This document shows, one piece after another, positions 41,912-51,170 of a stretch of DNA of 64,000 bases. Under the pieces are notes generated by a model. The model saw nothing but the letters and a program-made list of their open reading frames with translations. It was not told where the DNA came from and did no database searches. The translations under genes and the position numbers were made by a program. This DNA comes from Streptomyces physcomitrii (lineage in GTDB: Bacteria > Actinomycetota > Actinomycetes > Streptomycetales > Streptomycetaceae), in NCBI RefSeq assembly GCF_012273655.1, contig NZ_JAAWWP010000017.1, positions 103,348 through 167,347 of the forward strand. Direction: 5' to 3'. Position 1 is the stretch's first letter, and each line of letters starts with the position of its first letter.

Positions 41912-42718
41912 ATGACTGTGCTGAGCTACGACCGCCGCCTCGCCGAACTCGGCGTGCAGACCGGCCTGTTGCGCTCCCACGCGCAGGGGGCGGACCTGCG
42001 GGTGCCGGTTCCCACCTGCCCCGGCTGGCACCTCGGCCAGCTCCTCGGCCATGTCGGCGGGGCGCACCACTGGGCCGGGTCCGTCGTCCGCAGCCGGACC
42101 ACCGAGCCGGTCTCGGAGGACCTGGTCAACGACGTCTCCGCGTACACCGAGGCCGACCCCGGCAAGCTGGACGCCTGGCTCGCCGAGGGCGCGGCCGGGC
42201 TGGCCGAGGCGCTGCGCGACGCCGGGCCCGGAACACCCGTGTGGAGCCCCGGGCCGGAGGGCACCACCGACTTCTGGGCCCGCCGGATGCTGTACGAGAC
42301 GGTGGTGCACCGGGCCGACGCCTGCGGGGCGCTCGGCGTGGAGTTCACCCTGGACGAGGAGCTGGCCGCCGACGCGGTGGAGGAGTGGATGGGCTTCGGC
42401 ACCGTGCCGGAGGTCCTCGAACCCCAGCCCGGCCTGCCGCCCCTGCTGGGGCCCGGCCGCCGGCTGTACTTCCACGGAACCGGTACCCGTACCCCGGTCC
42501 GGTGGCTGGTCGACCTCACCGGGCAGGCCGTCCGCTGCCACCCCGTAGCGGAGGACTCCGCGCGGGAGGCCGCCGTCACCGTGACCGCCCCGGTGGCCGA
42601 TCTGGCGCTGCTTCTGTACCGGCGGCGCACCGCCGCGGACGAGGGGGTCGAGGTCCGCGGCGACGCGGGGCTGCTCGACCTCTGGCTGGAGTGCGCGGGC
42701 TTCTGGCTGCGGGCCTGA
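41912..42718 (+). CDS. mycothiol-dependent maleylpyruvate isomerase family protein
   Basis: A 268-residue protein of the actinobacterial TIGR03083/MDMPI family. The N-terminal DinB-like four-helix bundle has VPTCPGWHLGQLLGHVGGAHHW, in which conserved His residues bind a divalent metal, then VVHRADACGALGV; a small C-terminal domain follows. Related enzymes use mycothiol as cofactor for isomerisation or S-conjugation. Actinomycetes carry many paralogues of unknown substrate. It stands alone, divergent from nothing cluster-specific, and ends at a strong terminator. Confidence 0.85.
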   Translation: MTVLSYDRRLAELGVQTGLLRSHAQGADLRVPVPTCPGWHLGQLLGHVGGAHHWAGSVVRSRTTEPVSEDLVNDVSAYTEADPGKLDAWLAEGAAGLAEALRDAGPGTPVWSPGPEGTTDFWARRMLYETVVHRADACGALGVEFTLDEELAADAVEEWMGFGTVPEVLEPQPGLPPLLGPGRRLYFHGTGTRTPVRWLVDLTGQAVRCHPVAEDSAREAAVTVTAPVADLALLLYRRRTAADEGVEVRGDAGLLDLWLECAGFWLRA

Positions 42719-42730
42719 GACGACGGCGTT

Positions 42731-42762
42731 CCCCGGGCGGCGCGGTCCCGCGCCGCCCGGGG
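42731..42762. terminator. bidirectional terminator
   Basis: A 15-bp perfect stem (42731-42745 with 42748-42762, CCCCGGGCGGCGCGG and its complement) lies between the convergent isomerase and aldo/keto reductase genes. Confidence 0.85.
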
Positions 42763-42785
42763 AGCACGCCCCCGAGGCGAACCGC

Positions 42786-43823
42786 TCAGCCGTGTGAACG
42801 CCGCCGCAGCGCGGGCTCGTCGAGCACCGGGGGCCGGTAACCGGCGTCCCGGGCCGAGAGGTTGGTGCCCGGCGGCACGATGGCGTCGATCGCGTCGAGG
42901 ATCTCCGGGCCGAGGGTGAGGGCGTCGGCGCCGAGCTGGCTTTCGAGCTGCTCGAAGGTGCGCGGACCGATGATGGCCGAGGTGACCGCCGGGTGTTCGA
43001 GGACGAAGGCCAGGGCGAGCTGCACCAGGGTGAGCCCGGCCTTCTCGGCGAGCTGGGCGAGGGCTTCCGCCGCCTCCAGCTTGGCCCGGTTCTCCGCCGC
43101 GCTCACGTCGAAGCGCTCCGGCTGGCGGTCGGCGCGGGTGACCCGGGGCTGTGCGGCGTCCTTGCGGAAGCGTCCGGAGAGCCAGCCGCCGGCCAGCGGG
43201 CTCCAGGTCAGTACGCCGAGTCCGTAGCGCTGGGCGAGGGGCAGCACCTCGCGTTCGATGCCGCGGGCGAGCAGCGAGTACGGGGGCTGCTCGGTCACCA
43301 CGCGTTCCCGGCCCCGGCGTTCGGCGATCCACTGGCCCTCGACGATCGCGGAGGGTTCGAAGGTGGAGCTGCCGATGTAGCGGATCTTGCCCTGGTGGAC
43401 CAGGTCGGACAGGGCGCCCAGGGTCTCGTCGAAGTCGGTGCCGGGCTCGGGCCGGTGCACCTGGTAGAGGTCGATCCAGTCGGTGCCGAGGCGGCGCAGG
43501 CTGTTCTCCACCTCCCGGATGATCCAACGCCGGGAGTTCCCGCGCTCGTTGACGTCCTCGCCGAGCGCGCCGTGGAACTTGGTGGCCAGCACGACGTGGT
43601 CCCGGCGGCCTCCGGCGAGCGCCTTGCCGACGATGGTCTCGGACTCCCCGGCCGAGTAGACGTCGGCGGTGTCGACGAAGTTGATGCCCGCGTCCAGGGC
43701 GCGCCGGATGACGCGCACGCTGTCCTGGTGGTCCCGGTTGCCCCGGGCGCCGAACATCATCGTCCCCAGGCACAGGGGGCTGACCTGGACGCCGGTGCGT
43801 CCGAGGGGGCGGTAGGCGGTCAT
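42786..43823 (-). CDS. aldo/keto reductase
   Basis: A 345-residue NADPH-dependent aldo/keto reductase of the YakC/voltage-gated-channel-beta type. Conserved features are GRTGVQVSPLCLGTMMFG at the start, GINFVDTADVYSAGESE with catalytic Asp and Tyr, VLATKFHG with the Lys, WIDLYQVHRPE with the His, and TSAIIGPRTFEQLES for cofactor binding. Substrate unknown. It is the last gene of a leftward set beginning with the sulfonate-type transporter genes, 168 bp downstream of the monooxygenase, and may only be a neighbour. Confidence 0.9.
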   Translation of the reverse strand: MTAYRPLGRTGVQVSPLCLGTMMFGARGNRDHQDSVRVIRRALDAGINFVDTADVYSAGESETIVGKALAGGRRDHVVLATKFHGALGEDVNERGNSRRWIIREVENSLRRLGTDWIDLYQVHRPEPGTDFDETLGALSDLVHQGKIRYIGSSTFEPSAIVEGQWIAERRGRERVVTEQPPYSLLARGIEREVLPLAQRYGLGVLTWSPLAGGWLSGRFRKDAAQPRVTRADRQPERFDVSAAENRAKLEAAEALAQLAEKAGLTLVQLALAFVLEHPAVTSAIIGPRTFEQLESQLGADALTLGPEILDAIDAIVPPGTNLSARDAGYRPPVLDEPALRRRSHG

Positions 43824-43990
43824 CGTGAACTCCTGGTGGTGAGAGGGGACTTGGCGGGGGGAGGCGCGGGGTGGCTGTCCCCCGGCCGCGGGTGCGGGTC
43901 CGGGAGCCGCGGGGGCCCGGCCGAGCCGGTCCCCGGCCGCCGCCGCGCGGGTGGCGGCGGCCGGGTTCCGCCTGCCGGGCGTACCGAGGT

Positions 43991-45367
43991 TCAGGTGGCC
44001 GCCGCCAGGCCGATGCCGAGGTGGCCCTCGCTGCGGTCGACGTCCTCGAAGAGCCGGTTGGCCGGGCGCGGCAGCCCGTAGTGCTCGCGCAGGGTGCTGC
44101 CCTCGTACTCGGTGCGGAAGAGTCCGCGCTCCTGGAGGATCGGCACCACCCGGTCGACGAAGACCTCCAGCCCCGAGGGCAGCACGGCGGGCATGATGTT
44201 GAAGCCGTCCGCCGCGCCGCTGTCGTACCAGTGCTCGATGGTGTCGGCGACCTGCTCGGCGGTGCCCGCGAAGGTGCGGTGGCCGCGCCCGCCGCCGAGC
44301 CGGCCGATGAGTTCGCGCACGGTCAGGCGCTCCCGGCGGGCGAGTTCGACGACCAGGGTGTAGCGGCTCTTGGCGCCCTCGATCTCGTCCTCGGTGGGGA
44401 TGTCCTCGGGCAGTTCCTCGTCGAGGTGGAGGTCCTCGGGGGCGATCCGCAGCCGCTCGGCGAGCTGCCGCTTGGCGTACTCGGGGACGATCAACCGGTC
44501 GAGTTCCGCGTCGAGTTCGCGGGCCTCGGCCTCGGTCTCGCCGATGACGGGGACGATCCCGGGCAGGATCTTGATGCCCTCGGGATTCCGGCCGAGGGCT
44601 TCGGCGCGCTGCTTGACGTCCTTGTAGAAGGCGATGCCCTCCTCGAGGGTCTGCTGCGCGGTGAAGACGGCCTCCGCGTAGCGGGCCGCGAACTCCTTGC
44701 CGTCCTCGCTGGATCCGGCCTGGACGAGCAGCGGGTAGCCCTGCGGGGAGCGCCGCACGTTCAGCGGTCCGTCGACCCGGAAGTACGTGCCCTGGTGCCG
44801 GATGGCGCGCACCCGCTCGGCGCTGGCGAAGACCCCGCTCTCCTTGTCGGCGAGGACCGCGTCGTCGGCCCAGGTGTCCCAGAGCTTGGTGGCGACCTCG
44901 ACGAACTCGGCGGCGCGCAGATAGCGGGCGTGGTGCTGCGGGGTGTCGTCGAGGCCGAAGTTGCGGGCGGCGTCGGCACCGGCGGTGGTCACGATGTTCC
45001 AGCCCGCCCGGCCGCCCGAGACATGGTCGAGGGAGGCGAAGCGGCGGGCCAGGTTGTAGGGCTCGTTGTAGCTGGTGGAGGCGGTCGCGATGAGGCCGAT
45101 GCGGCTGGTGGCCCCGGCGAGCGCGGTGAGCAGCACGGTCGGTTCCAGCTTGCTGACCGGGCGGCGCCCGGGGTCGCCCTGCAGCACGGGGCTGTCGGCG
45201 AGGAACAGCGAGTCCAGCTTGCCGCGTTCGGCGATCCGGGCGAGGTTCGTGTAGTGGTCGAGGTCGGTGCCGCCGGAGGCCGGGCTCTGCGGCAGCCGCC
45301 AGGCCGCCTCGTGGTGGCCGACCGACATCAAGAAGGCGTTCAGGTGCAGCGGCTTGCGCTCAGGCAT
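43991..45367 (-). CDS. NtaA/SnaA/DszA family FMN-dependent monooxygenase
   Basis: A 458-residue two-component flavin monooxygenase (LLM superfamily, nitrilotriacetate/dibenzothiophene-sulfone type). Typical segments are LHLNAFLMSVGHHEAAWRLP, LDSLFLADSPVL, GRAGWNIVTTAGADAARNFG and YPLLVQAGSSEDGKEFAARY. It would use reduced FMN from the reductase encoded at 48169-48672 to cleave C-S or C-N bonds. It overlaps the ATPase gene by 8 bp, tying it to the SsuABC-like transporter: together they look like an uptake-and-desulfonation module for an organosulfur compound. Confidence 0.9.
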   Translation of the reverse strand: MPERKPLHLNAFLMSVGHHEAAWRLPQSPASGGTDLDHYTNLARIAERGKLDSLFLADSPVLQGDPGRRPVSKLEPTVLLTALAGATSRIGLIATASTSYNEPYNLARRFASLDHVSGGRAGWNIVTTAGADAARNFGLDDTPQHHARYLRAAEFVEVATKLWDTWADDAVLADKESGVFASAERVRAIRHQGTYFRVDGPLNVRRSPQGYPLLVQAGSSEDGKEFAARYAEAVFTAQQTLEEGIAFYKDVKQRAEALGRNPEGIKILPGIVPVIGETEAEARELDAELDRLIVPEYAKRQLAERLRIAPEDLHLDEELPEDIPTEDEIEGAKSRYTLVVELARRERLTVRELIGRLGGGRGHRTFAGTAEQVADTIEHWYDSGAADGFNIMPAVLPSGLEVFVDRVVPILQERGLFRTEYEGSTLREHYGLPRPANRLFEDVDRSEGHLGIGLAAAT

Positions 45368-46121
45368 CGTTCTTCTCCGAAGGTACGGGCTCGGGGTGCA
45401 CGCCGAGCGCGGTGAGCAGGCGGTCGCGGTACTCCTGGAAGCGGGGTGCGCGGCGGCTGCGCGGGGTGGGCAGGTCGACGGCGAGGTCGACGGCGATCCG
45501 GCCCTCCTCCAGGACCAGGACCCGGTCGGCGAGTTCCACCGCCTCGTCGACGTCGTGGGTGACCAGGAGCACGGCGGGCCGGTGGCGTTCGTACAACTCC
45601 CGCAGCAGCCCGTGCATCTTGATCCGGGTGAGGGCGTCCAGGGCGCCGAACGGCTCGTCGGCCAGCAGGAGTTCGGGCTCGCGGACCAGGGCGCGGGCGA
45701 GCGCGGCGCGCTGCTGCTCGCCGCCGGACAGCTCGTGCGGCCAGGAGCGTTCACGGCCCGCGAGGCCGACCTCGGCGAGGGCCTCCCGGCCACGGTCCTC
45801 GGCCCGGCGCCCGCCGAGACCGAGGACGACATTGTCGAGCACCCGCAGCCAGGGCAGCAGCCGCGAGTCCTGGAAGGAGAGCGACACCCGCTCGGGTACG
45901 GCGAGTTCACCCGAACCCCGCACCCCGTGGTCGAGCCCGGACAGAGCCCGCAGCAGGGTGGACTTGCCGGAGCCGCTGCGCCCGAGGAGGGCGGTGAACT
46001 CCCCCGCCCCGACGGTCAGATCGATCTCCCGGAGCACCTCTCGCTCACCGAAGCGGCGGACCAGGCGGCTGGTGCGGATGGCGGGCGGCGCCGCGGTCAG
46101 CGGGCCAGGGTGTGTCGCCAC
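45360..46121 (-). CDS. ssuB: sulfonate/nitrate-type ABC transporter ATPase
   Basis: A 253-residue ATPase of the SsuB/TauB family: Walker A LLGRSGSGKST, signature HELSGGEQQRAALARAL, Walker B LLLADEPFGALD and H-loop LVTHDVDEAVELAD. It starts with GTG 46121 inside the permease gene's 3' end (25-bp overlap). It energises import through the encoded permease and binding protein. Confidence 0.9.
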   Translation of the reverse strand: MATHPGPLTAAPPAIRTSRLVRRFGEREVLREIDLTVGAGEFTALLGRSGSGKSTLLRALSGLDHGVRGSGELAVPERVSLSFQDSRLLPWLRVLDNVVLGLGGRRAEDRGREALAEVGLAGRERSWPHELSGGEQQRAALARALVREPELLLADEPFGALDALTRIKMHGLLRELYERHRPAVLLVTHDVDEAVELADRVLVLEEGRIAVDLAVDLPTPRSRRAPRFQEYRDRLLTALGVHPEPVPSEKNDA

Positions 46122-47014
46122 GACAGGGCCCTCCTCTCGATGATGCGGACGAGGGCGTCGGAGGCGTAGCCGAAGATGCCGTAGGCGACCAGGCCGACGA
46201 TGATCACATCGGACTGGGCGTACTGCTGGGCCTGAAACATCATGTAGCCGATGCCGCTGGTGGCGTTGACCTGCTCGACCACGATCAGGCCGAGGAAGGC
46301 CGAGGTCACCCCGAGCCGCAGTCCGACGAAGAAGCCGGGCAGCGCGCCGGGCGCGACGACCTTGCGCAGGAAGGTCCAGCGGCCCAGCCGCAGGCTCTCG
46401 GCGAGCTGGACATGGCGGCCGTCGATGCCGGTGAGGGCCGCGTAGGTGTTGATGTAGACGTTGACCGCGACGCCGAGGGCGATGACGGTGACCTTCATCT
46501 GCTCGCCGATGCCGAGCCAGAGGATCAGCAGCGGCAGCAGGGCCAGCGAGGGGATCGCCCGCTTGATCTGGAGCGGCCCGTCGACCAGGTACTCACCGCT
46601 GCGGCTGAGCCCCGCCACCACGGCGAGCAGCACCCCGGCGAGGACGCCGAAGAGCAGCCCGAGGGCGGCCCGTTGCAGGGAGACCAGGGCGTTGTCCTGG
46701 AGCCGCCCGGTGGACACCAGGTCGGAGGCGGTGGCCAGGACGGTGCCCGGGCCGGACAGGATGCGCGGGTCGAGGTAGCCGAGCGCGGAGGACAGCCACC
46801 AGACGGCGACCAGGAGCACCGGGCCGATCAGGCGCCCGAAGGGGACGGCCCGCCCGGGGCCGAGGCGGCGGGGGCGGTGCCCCTGGCGGGCGGACTCGGC
46901 AGGGGCGGCGCCGGACCCGGTCGGCGCGGGCCGGTCGGCCCTCTCGCGGGGCGGCGCTCCCGGCGTGCCGGGCGGCGCGGTGGCCGTACGGGCGCGGGAC
47001 AGTGTCTCGCTCAT
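46097..47014 (-). CDS. ssuC: sulfonate/nitrate-type ABC transporter permease
   Basis: A 305-residue permease with about six membrane segments after a ~55-residue Pro/Ala/Arg-rich cytoplasmic tail. The ATPase-docking loop reads ESLRLGRWTFLRKVVAPGALP, matching the EAA motif of SsuC/TauC. The start at 47014 overlaps the binding-protein stop by 4 bp. It forms the import channel with the products of 45360-46121 and 47011-48072. Confidence 0.9.
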   Translation of the reverse strand: MSETLSRARTATAPPGTPGAPPRERADRPAPTGSGAAPAESARQGHRPRRLGPGRAVPFGRLIGPVLLVAVWWLSSALGYLDPRILSGPGTVLATASDLVSTGRLQDNALVSLQRAALGLLFGVLAGVLLAVVAGLSRSGEYLVDGPLQIKRAIPSLALLPLLILWLGIGEQMKVTVIALGVAVNVYINTYAALTGIDGRHVQLAESLRLGRWTFLRKVVAPGALPGFFVGLRLGVTSAFLGLIVVEQVNATSGIGYMMFQAQQYAQSDVIIVGLVAYGIFGYASDALVRIIERRALSWRHTLAR

Positions 47015-48072
47015 CGGGTCTCCTGGTACGCGGCGGGGACGGCCTTGGCGGCGAGGCCCTCGAAACGGCGGTCGAAGAGGTCGGTGACCTCGGTCCTGGG
47101 CACGAAGCCGCCCTCGGTGAGCAGGTCGGCGGTCTCCTGCTCCCAGGCGATCGCCCGGTCCCAGCTGACCGGGAACCGGGGCTTGCGCAGCGACTTGACG
47201 ATGCGTTCGCCGTCGGCGCGGGTCACGCCCTGGTCCTTGACGTAGTAGGTGTCGATCCACTCGTCGGTGTTCTCCCAGGCCCAGACCTGGCCGCGGGCCC
47301 ACAGCGGTACGAAGTTGCGCACCGCCGCCGCCTTCGCCTCGTCCTCCAGTACGGAGGTGGGTGCCCACAGCACGGACAGCAGGTCGACGACGTCGGTACG
47401 GACCGGGCGGGCGCCGTCCTTCGCGTACTGGCTCAGGTACTTGGTCAGGGTCGGCTCGCTGAGCGGCGCCACATCGACCTGCTTCGACTGCAGGGCGGTG
47501 AGGAACTGGGTGCTCGGCAGCGGCACCAACTCGACGTCCTGGTAGCCGATACCGGCCTTCTTCAGGGCGCGCAGCACCACGACGCCCTGGGCCTGCCCCT
47601 GCGAGAAGGCGATCTTCCTGCCCCGGAATCCGCTCACCTCGCGGATGCCGGAGCCGGGCGCGGTGGCGAAGACGTAGAGGGGGTGGTCGCGTTCCTGTAC
47701 GGCCACGATCTTCGCCCCGACGCCTATTGCCTCGGCCTGGATCGGCGGAATTCCGGCGTTACCGGCGAGGTCGATGGAATGGGCGCGGAAACCCTGGATG
47801 ATGTCCGGCCCCGCGGAGAGGTTCGGCCACTCGGGGACCTTGAACTTGAGTTCCTTCGTCAGTCCCGCGGGGCCGAGTTGAAGACGCGCGGTGCGTACCG
47901 CGACGGTGAGTCTGGTGCCGGGCGGCGGATCTCCCGTCGGGAGTTTACCGAGGGGCTTCTCACTGGCCGCGTTCTGGGTCGCCGGGGCGCAGGCGGAGAG
48001 GGAGACAAGCGCACCGCCCGCGAGAGTGAGAAAGGAACGACGGGCGAGGGGCGCGGAGTTCAGCGGAGGCAT
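47011..48072 (-). CDS. ssuA: sulfonate/aliphatic compound ABC transporter substrate-binding lipoprotein
   Basis: A 353-residue binding protein. A Tat-like RRSF precedes a hydrophobic stretch and lipobox LSACAP, anchoring it outside the membrane. The body follows the SsuA/TauA pattern: GPDIIQGFRAHSIDLAGNAG, GIREVSGFRGRKIAFSQGQ and LQSKQVDVAPLSEP. The ligand is probably a sulfonate or related organosulfur compound, judged from the neighbouring monooxygenase and leader peptide. It is preceded by a purine-rich 96-bp gap after the reductase gene. Confidence 0.88.
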   Translation of the reverse strand: MPPLNSAPLARRSFLTLAGGALVSLSACAPATQNAASEKPLGKLPTGDPPPGTRLTVAVRTARLQLGPAGLTKELKFKVPEWPNLSAGPDIIQGFRAHSIDLAGNAGIPPIQAEAIGVGAKIVAVQERDHPLYVFATAPGSGIREVSGFRGRKIAFSQGQAQGVVVLRALKKAGIGYQDVELVPLPSTQFLTALQSKQVDVAPLSEPTLTKYLSQYAKDGARPVRTDVVDLLSVLWAPTSVLEDEAKAAAVRNFVPLWARGQVWAWENTDEWIDTYYVKDQGVTRADGERIVKSLRKPRFPVSWDRAIAWEQETADLLTEGGFVPRTEVTDLFDRRFEGLAAKAVPAAYQETR

Positions 48073-48168
48073 GGGAATTCCTGAGGAAGGGGGAAAGGGG
48101 AAGGGGGAAAGGGGAAATGGGGAAGGAGAGGGGAACGGAAAGGAGTGCGGGTCGGAGGGGCGGTGCGC

Positions 48169-48672
48169 TCAGAGCGGCAGATAGCCGCCGTTGTGGAAAA
48201 GGAGCGGAGTGCGGCTCTCGTCGAGGTCCACCTCCTCGACCCGGCCGATGACGAGGCGGTGGTCGCCCGCGGGCACCAGCTGCTCCACGGCGAGCCGCAG
48301 CCATCCGGCGGACCCGTCGAGCACCGGGGCGCCCCCGTCGAGCCGCCGCCAGGCGGTCGGCGCGGCGAAGCGGTCGATGCCGCTGGTGGCGAACCGCCGT
48401 GCCACGTCCTGCTGTTCGGCCGCCAGGAAGTTGACGACCGCGGTCTCGGCCCGCTCGATGTGCGGCCAGGACGAGGAGCCGGTGGCGATACCGAAGGAGG
48501 CGAGCGGCGGGGTCAGCGAGAGCGAGGTGAGCGAGGTCGCGGTGAAGCCGACCGGCCCGCTGCCCGCGTCGGCGGTGATCACGACGACCCCGGCCGGATA
48601 GCGGCCGAAGGCCTGCCGGAAGCGGTCGGGAGCGACACCGGTGTGCACGGGAGAGGCGGCGGTGAGGGTCAT
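48169..48672 (-). CDS. flavin reductase domain protein (sulfonate module)
   Basis: A 167-residue FMN reductase of the same family as that at 9509-9982 but only distantly similar. Segments RQAFGRYPAGVVVITADAG, GFTATSLTSLSLTPPLASFG and GDHRLVIGRVEEVDL are characteristic. ATG 48672 follows AGGAGGAG. It opens the gene set that continues through ssuABC to the monooxygenase and supplies reduced flavin to that oxygenase. Confidence 0.9.
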   Translation of the reverse strand: MTLTAASPVHTGVAPDRFRQAFGRYPAGVVVITADAGSGPVGFTATSLTSLSLTPPLASFGIATGSSSWPHIERAETAVVNFLAAEQQDVARRFATSGIDRFAAPTAWRRLDGGAPVLDGSAGWLRLAVEQLVPAGDHRLVIGRVEEVDLDESRTPLLFHNGGYLPL

Positions 48673-49307
48673 GTTCTCCTCCTGGGAGGGCGGGGCGCGG
48701 TGTGCGGCGGGGGCGGGGGCGGGGCGCATGCGGGCATGCGGGGGTACGGAGACGGGGCGCGGAGGCGTACGGAGTCGAGGGGTACGGGGCCCAGGGCGGT
48801 GGGGGGCAACACCTGGGGAAAGGGATGTCACCGCCGAGCGGATTCAGGGCTTGGCGGGGAAGCCGCAGGGATTTGGCGGGGAAGGCACAGGAATGCGGTG
48901 AGCCTGGGGCCGCGCGTCGCGAGGAGCTGACCGCCGAAGGACCGGAACCGTCGTCCGCACGTCCGCCGCGCGGTCGTCAAGAGCCGCCCGGAGAACGGGA
49001 ATGCACGGCGCCTCGGATACTCGTACACCTGCGGACGCGCCCTCATACGCGGGCAACCGCGAAGGTGATACGGAAGACTCCCGGAGGCTCAAGAACCCTG
49101 CCGGGAAAGGGTTATCGCGTACCCGGACAGGAGTGGCGACAGAATTCCGGCGGGTCGAGCGGGAGAACGCCGGGACAGCGCGGCGCCCGGTGGGGCGTGC
49201 TCTTTTCCACTCGCTGTCGGCTGCTCATGAATCCATCTTCTCGTTCTTCTCCGAGGCGGGTCAACAATGCAACTCACTGAATTAAGTCGGCCCGCCGCGG
49301 CCGCTGT
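48673..49307. promoter_or_regulatory. 635-bp gene-free region upstream of flavin reductase
   Basis: No convincing gene occurs between the ROK regulator stop and the flavin reductase start. On the minus strand TTGACC (about 49257-49262) with AGAAGA about 17 bp downstream could be a promoter for the sulfonate module. The rest is Gly/Arg-rich shadow frames. Part of it (48960-49010) vaguely recalls an actinobacterial leader peptide but is not intact. Confidence 0.4.
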
Positions 49308-50594
49308 TCAGGAAGCCGCGGAGAGGGCCGGCCAGGGTCCGAGCGGGTCGGCGTAGAGGGCGCCGAGTGCCACCGCGGCGCCCGCCGTGGCGAGGACGGT
49401 GCCGGTGAAGCTGCCGGGCACCACGGCGCGGGCGGGGTCCTCGCACACCCAGGAGCGGGCCGCGACCTCCTCCCTGAGTTCGGCGAGCAGGGCGGGTTCC
49501 CGGCTCGACCCGGCCTCGACCACGACCAGGACCTCCGGGTCGAACATGTCGAGGAGCAGGGCGGCGGCCCGGCCCACGAGCCGTGCCCGGCGGCGGAAGA
49601 GGGCCACCGCGCGCGGCTCCCCGGCGAGGGCGAGCCCGAGGAGTTCCCGGAACGTGCCGAGGTTCAGGCCGAGTTGCGCTGCCTGCCGCACCATCACGAG
49701 TTCGGAGACCTGCGACTGGAGGCAGTCGGGGCGACCGCAGGAGCACGGGGGGCCTCCGGTGTCCTCGCCCGGTCCCGGCCCGGCGAGGAGTCCGGGCTCC
49801 CCCGCCTCCTCCGTGCCGAGCGGAAGGTGGGCCACGCTGCCCGCCCCGGAGTGCGGGCCGAGGTGGACCGCGCCCTGGGTCACGAAGGCGGCGTCCACCA
49901 CGGCGCCGACGAAGAGCAGCACCGTACTGGTCCGGGTGGACACCTCGCCGAAGAGCTGCTCGGCCCTGGCCAGCGCCCGGGAGTGGCTGTCGACATGGAC
50001 CGGGAGACCGGTGGCGGCGGCGAGATGGCCGCGTACTCCTACGTCCCGCCAGCCGAGTTGGGGGTGCTCCACCACCGTGCCGGAGGCCGGGTCGACGCGG
50101 TGGCCGGTGGCTACGCCGAGGGCGAGCACCTCGCGTCCGGCGCAGTGGGCGCGCCGCAGGGCGGGGAGCCGGGCGGCGAGGTCGTCCAGTATCCGGGACG
50201 GTTCGGTGTCACGGTGCGGGCGCCGGTCCTCCGCCACGATGCGGCCGGTGAGGTCCATCAGGGAGACCGTGGAGTGGGCGACCGCGATGTGCGCGCCCGC
50301 CACCAGATAGCGCCGGGTGTCGATCTCCAGCGGGACATGCGGGCGGCCGAGTCCCTTGGGCCCGGTGGTCTGCGGGCGTTCACGCAGCAGTCCGCGGGCG
50401 AGGAGCCGGTTGCAGTGGCCGCTCACGGCGGCCGGGGACAGGCCGGTCAGCCGGGCGACCGTGCTGCGGGCGACGGGCTGGTGGTCGAGGACCGCGCCGA
50501 GCACGGCGGCGATGCCCGAGGACCGCCGGACCGGTGCGGCGGGGATCTCGGAGCGGCGGACCGGGCGCGGTCGGCTCACGGACGGTGTTTCCAC
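49308..50594 (-). CDS. ROK family transcriptional regulator
   Basis: A 428-residue ROK protein: N-terminal winged helix (STVARLTGLSPAAVSGHCNRLL), then a sugar-kinase-like fold ending with the ROK zinc motif CSCGRPDCLQS. The ATP-binding/kinase residues are not obvious and the glycine-rich phosphate loop is replaced by LLFVGAVVDAAFV, so it is probably a regulator only. Lying between the leader peptide and the sulfonate genes on the same strand, it may control them. GTG start. Confidence 0.88.
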   Translation of the reverse strand: METPSVSRPRPVRRSEIPAAPVRRSSGIAAVLGAVLDHQPVARSTVARLTGLSPAAVSGHCNRLLARGLLRERPQTTGPKGLGRPHVPLEIDTRRYLVAGAHIAVAHSTVSLMDLTGRIVAEDRRPHRDTEPSRILDDLAARLPALRRAHCAGREVLALGVATGHRVDPASGTVVEHPQLGWRDVGVRGHLAAATGLPVHVDSHSRALARAEQLFGEVSTRTSTVLLFVGAVVDAAFVTQGAVHLGPHSGAGSVAHLPLGTEEAGEPGLLAGPGPGEDTGGPPCSCGRPDCLQSQVSELVMVRQAAQLGLNLGTFRELLGLALAGEPRAVALFRRRARLVGRAAALLLDMFDPEVLVVVEAGSSREPALLAELREEVAARSWVCEDPARAVVPGSFTGTVLATAGAAVALGALYADPLGPWPALSAAS

Positions 50595-50809
50595 GGGACT
50601 TCCCTGCCTGGGCGGCGAGTTGGCCGGAGCCGCGCCACCCGCCCCACGGCTGGTGACTGCTCCGGTGACGGCCCCCGGACACCGGGAGCCACGCGGCCGG
50701 GGCCGCGACCTGCGGGAGGGACAGGGAGAGGGGCGCCCGTACGCGCCCGGTTCACCGGGGCCGCGTCAGGAGCCGCCGCGCGCTGCCGGTCCACGCTGAA
50801 CGACGGGGG

Positions 50810-50890
50810 TCAGCCGCGCTGACACGCCGCCGAGCAGACGCGCTTGAGGTCGACATGACCTCGGGACGTCAGAAGCGCGGAACGGTGCAT
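50810..50890 (-). CDS. actinobacterial putative leader peptide (sulfur-gene type)
   Basis: A 26-codon frame starting at ATG 50890 and stopping at 50810 encodes MHRSALLTSRGHVDLKRV then CSAACQRG. The RGHVDL core followed by closely spaced Cys codons is the recurrent actinobacterial leader peptide found before sulfonate, sulfate and cysteine-metabolism genes. Translation through the Cys codons is thought to sense cysteinyl-tRNA supply. It sits about 215 bp before the ROK regulator gene, linking that regulator and the downstream transporter to sulfur status. There is no clear ribosome binding site. Confidence 0.8.
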   Translation of the reverse strand: MHRSALLTSRGHVDLKRVCSAACQRG

Positions 50891-51018
50891 GGCGCGCAAC
50901 CTAACCGCCGGCCGGAATGCAGGTCAACGCGGTGCCCGCATGGTGGACCGGTAAATGGACGCACGGCCCGCCCTGCCGACAACCGGGCGCAGAGAAGCGG
51001 GAAGGGGGCAGGGCGGCA

Positions 51019-51068
51019 GGGAGCGGACAAGAGCCGGGGCGCGGGCTCCCCGGCTCTTGCCCGCTCCC
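51019..51068. terminator. 21-bp near-perfect hairpin
   Basis: Arms 51019-51039 and 51048-51068 are complementary over 21 bp with one mismatch and an 8-nt loop. It lies about 190 bp beyond the binding-lipoprotein stop, on the way to the leader peptide, and should isolate the siderophore transcript from the sulfur module. Confidence 0.75.
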
Positions 51069-51170
51069 CGGCTCTCACGCGGCGACGGTCCCGAGCGCCC
51101 GCTCCCGGAACCCGCGGCCGACCGTCTCAGTCCTTGATCTCCGCCTCGGACCGCAGTCCACGAACGCCGT

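Noticed and set aside
48960..49046. A possible second sulfur-type leader peptide (LLTTARRTCGRR) upstream of the flavin reductase.
   Set aside because: The HVDL core is absent and the frame is not delimited like the genuine leader at 50810-50890; at most a degenerate relic.
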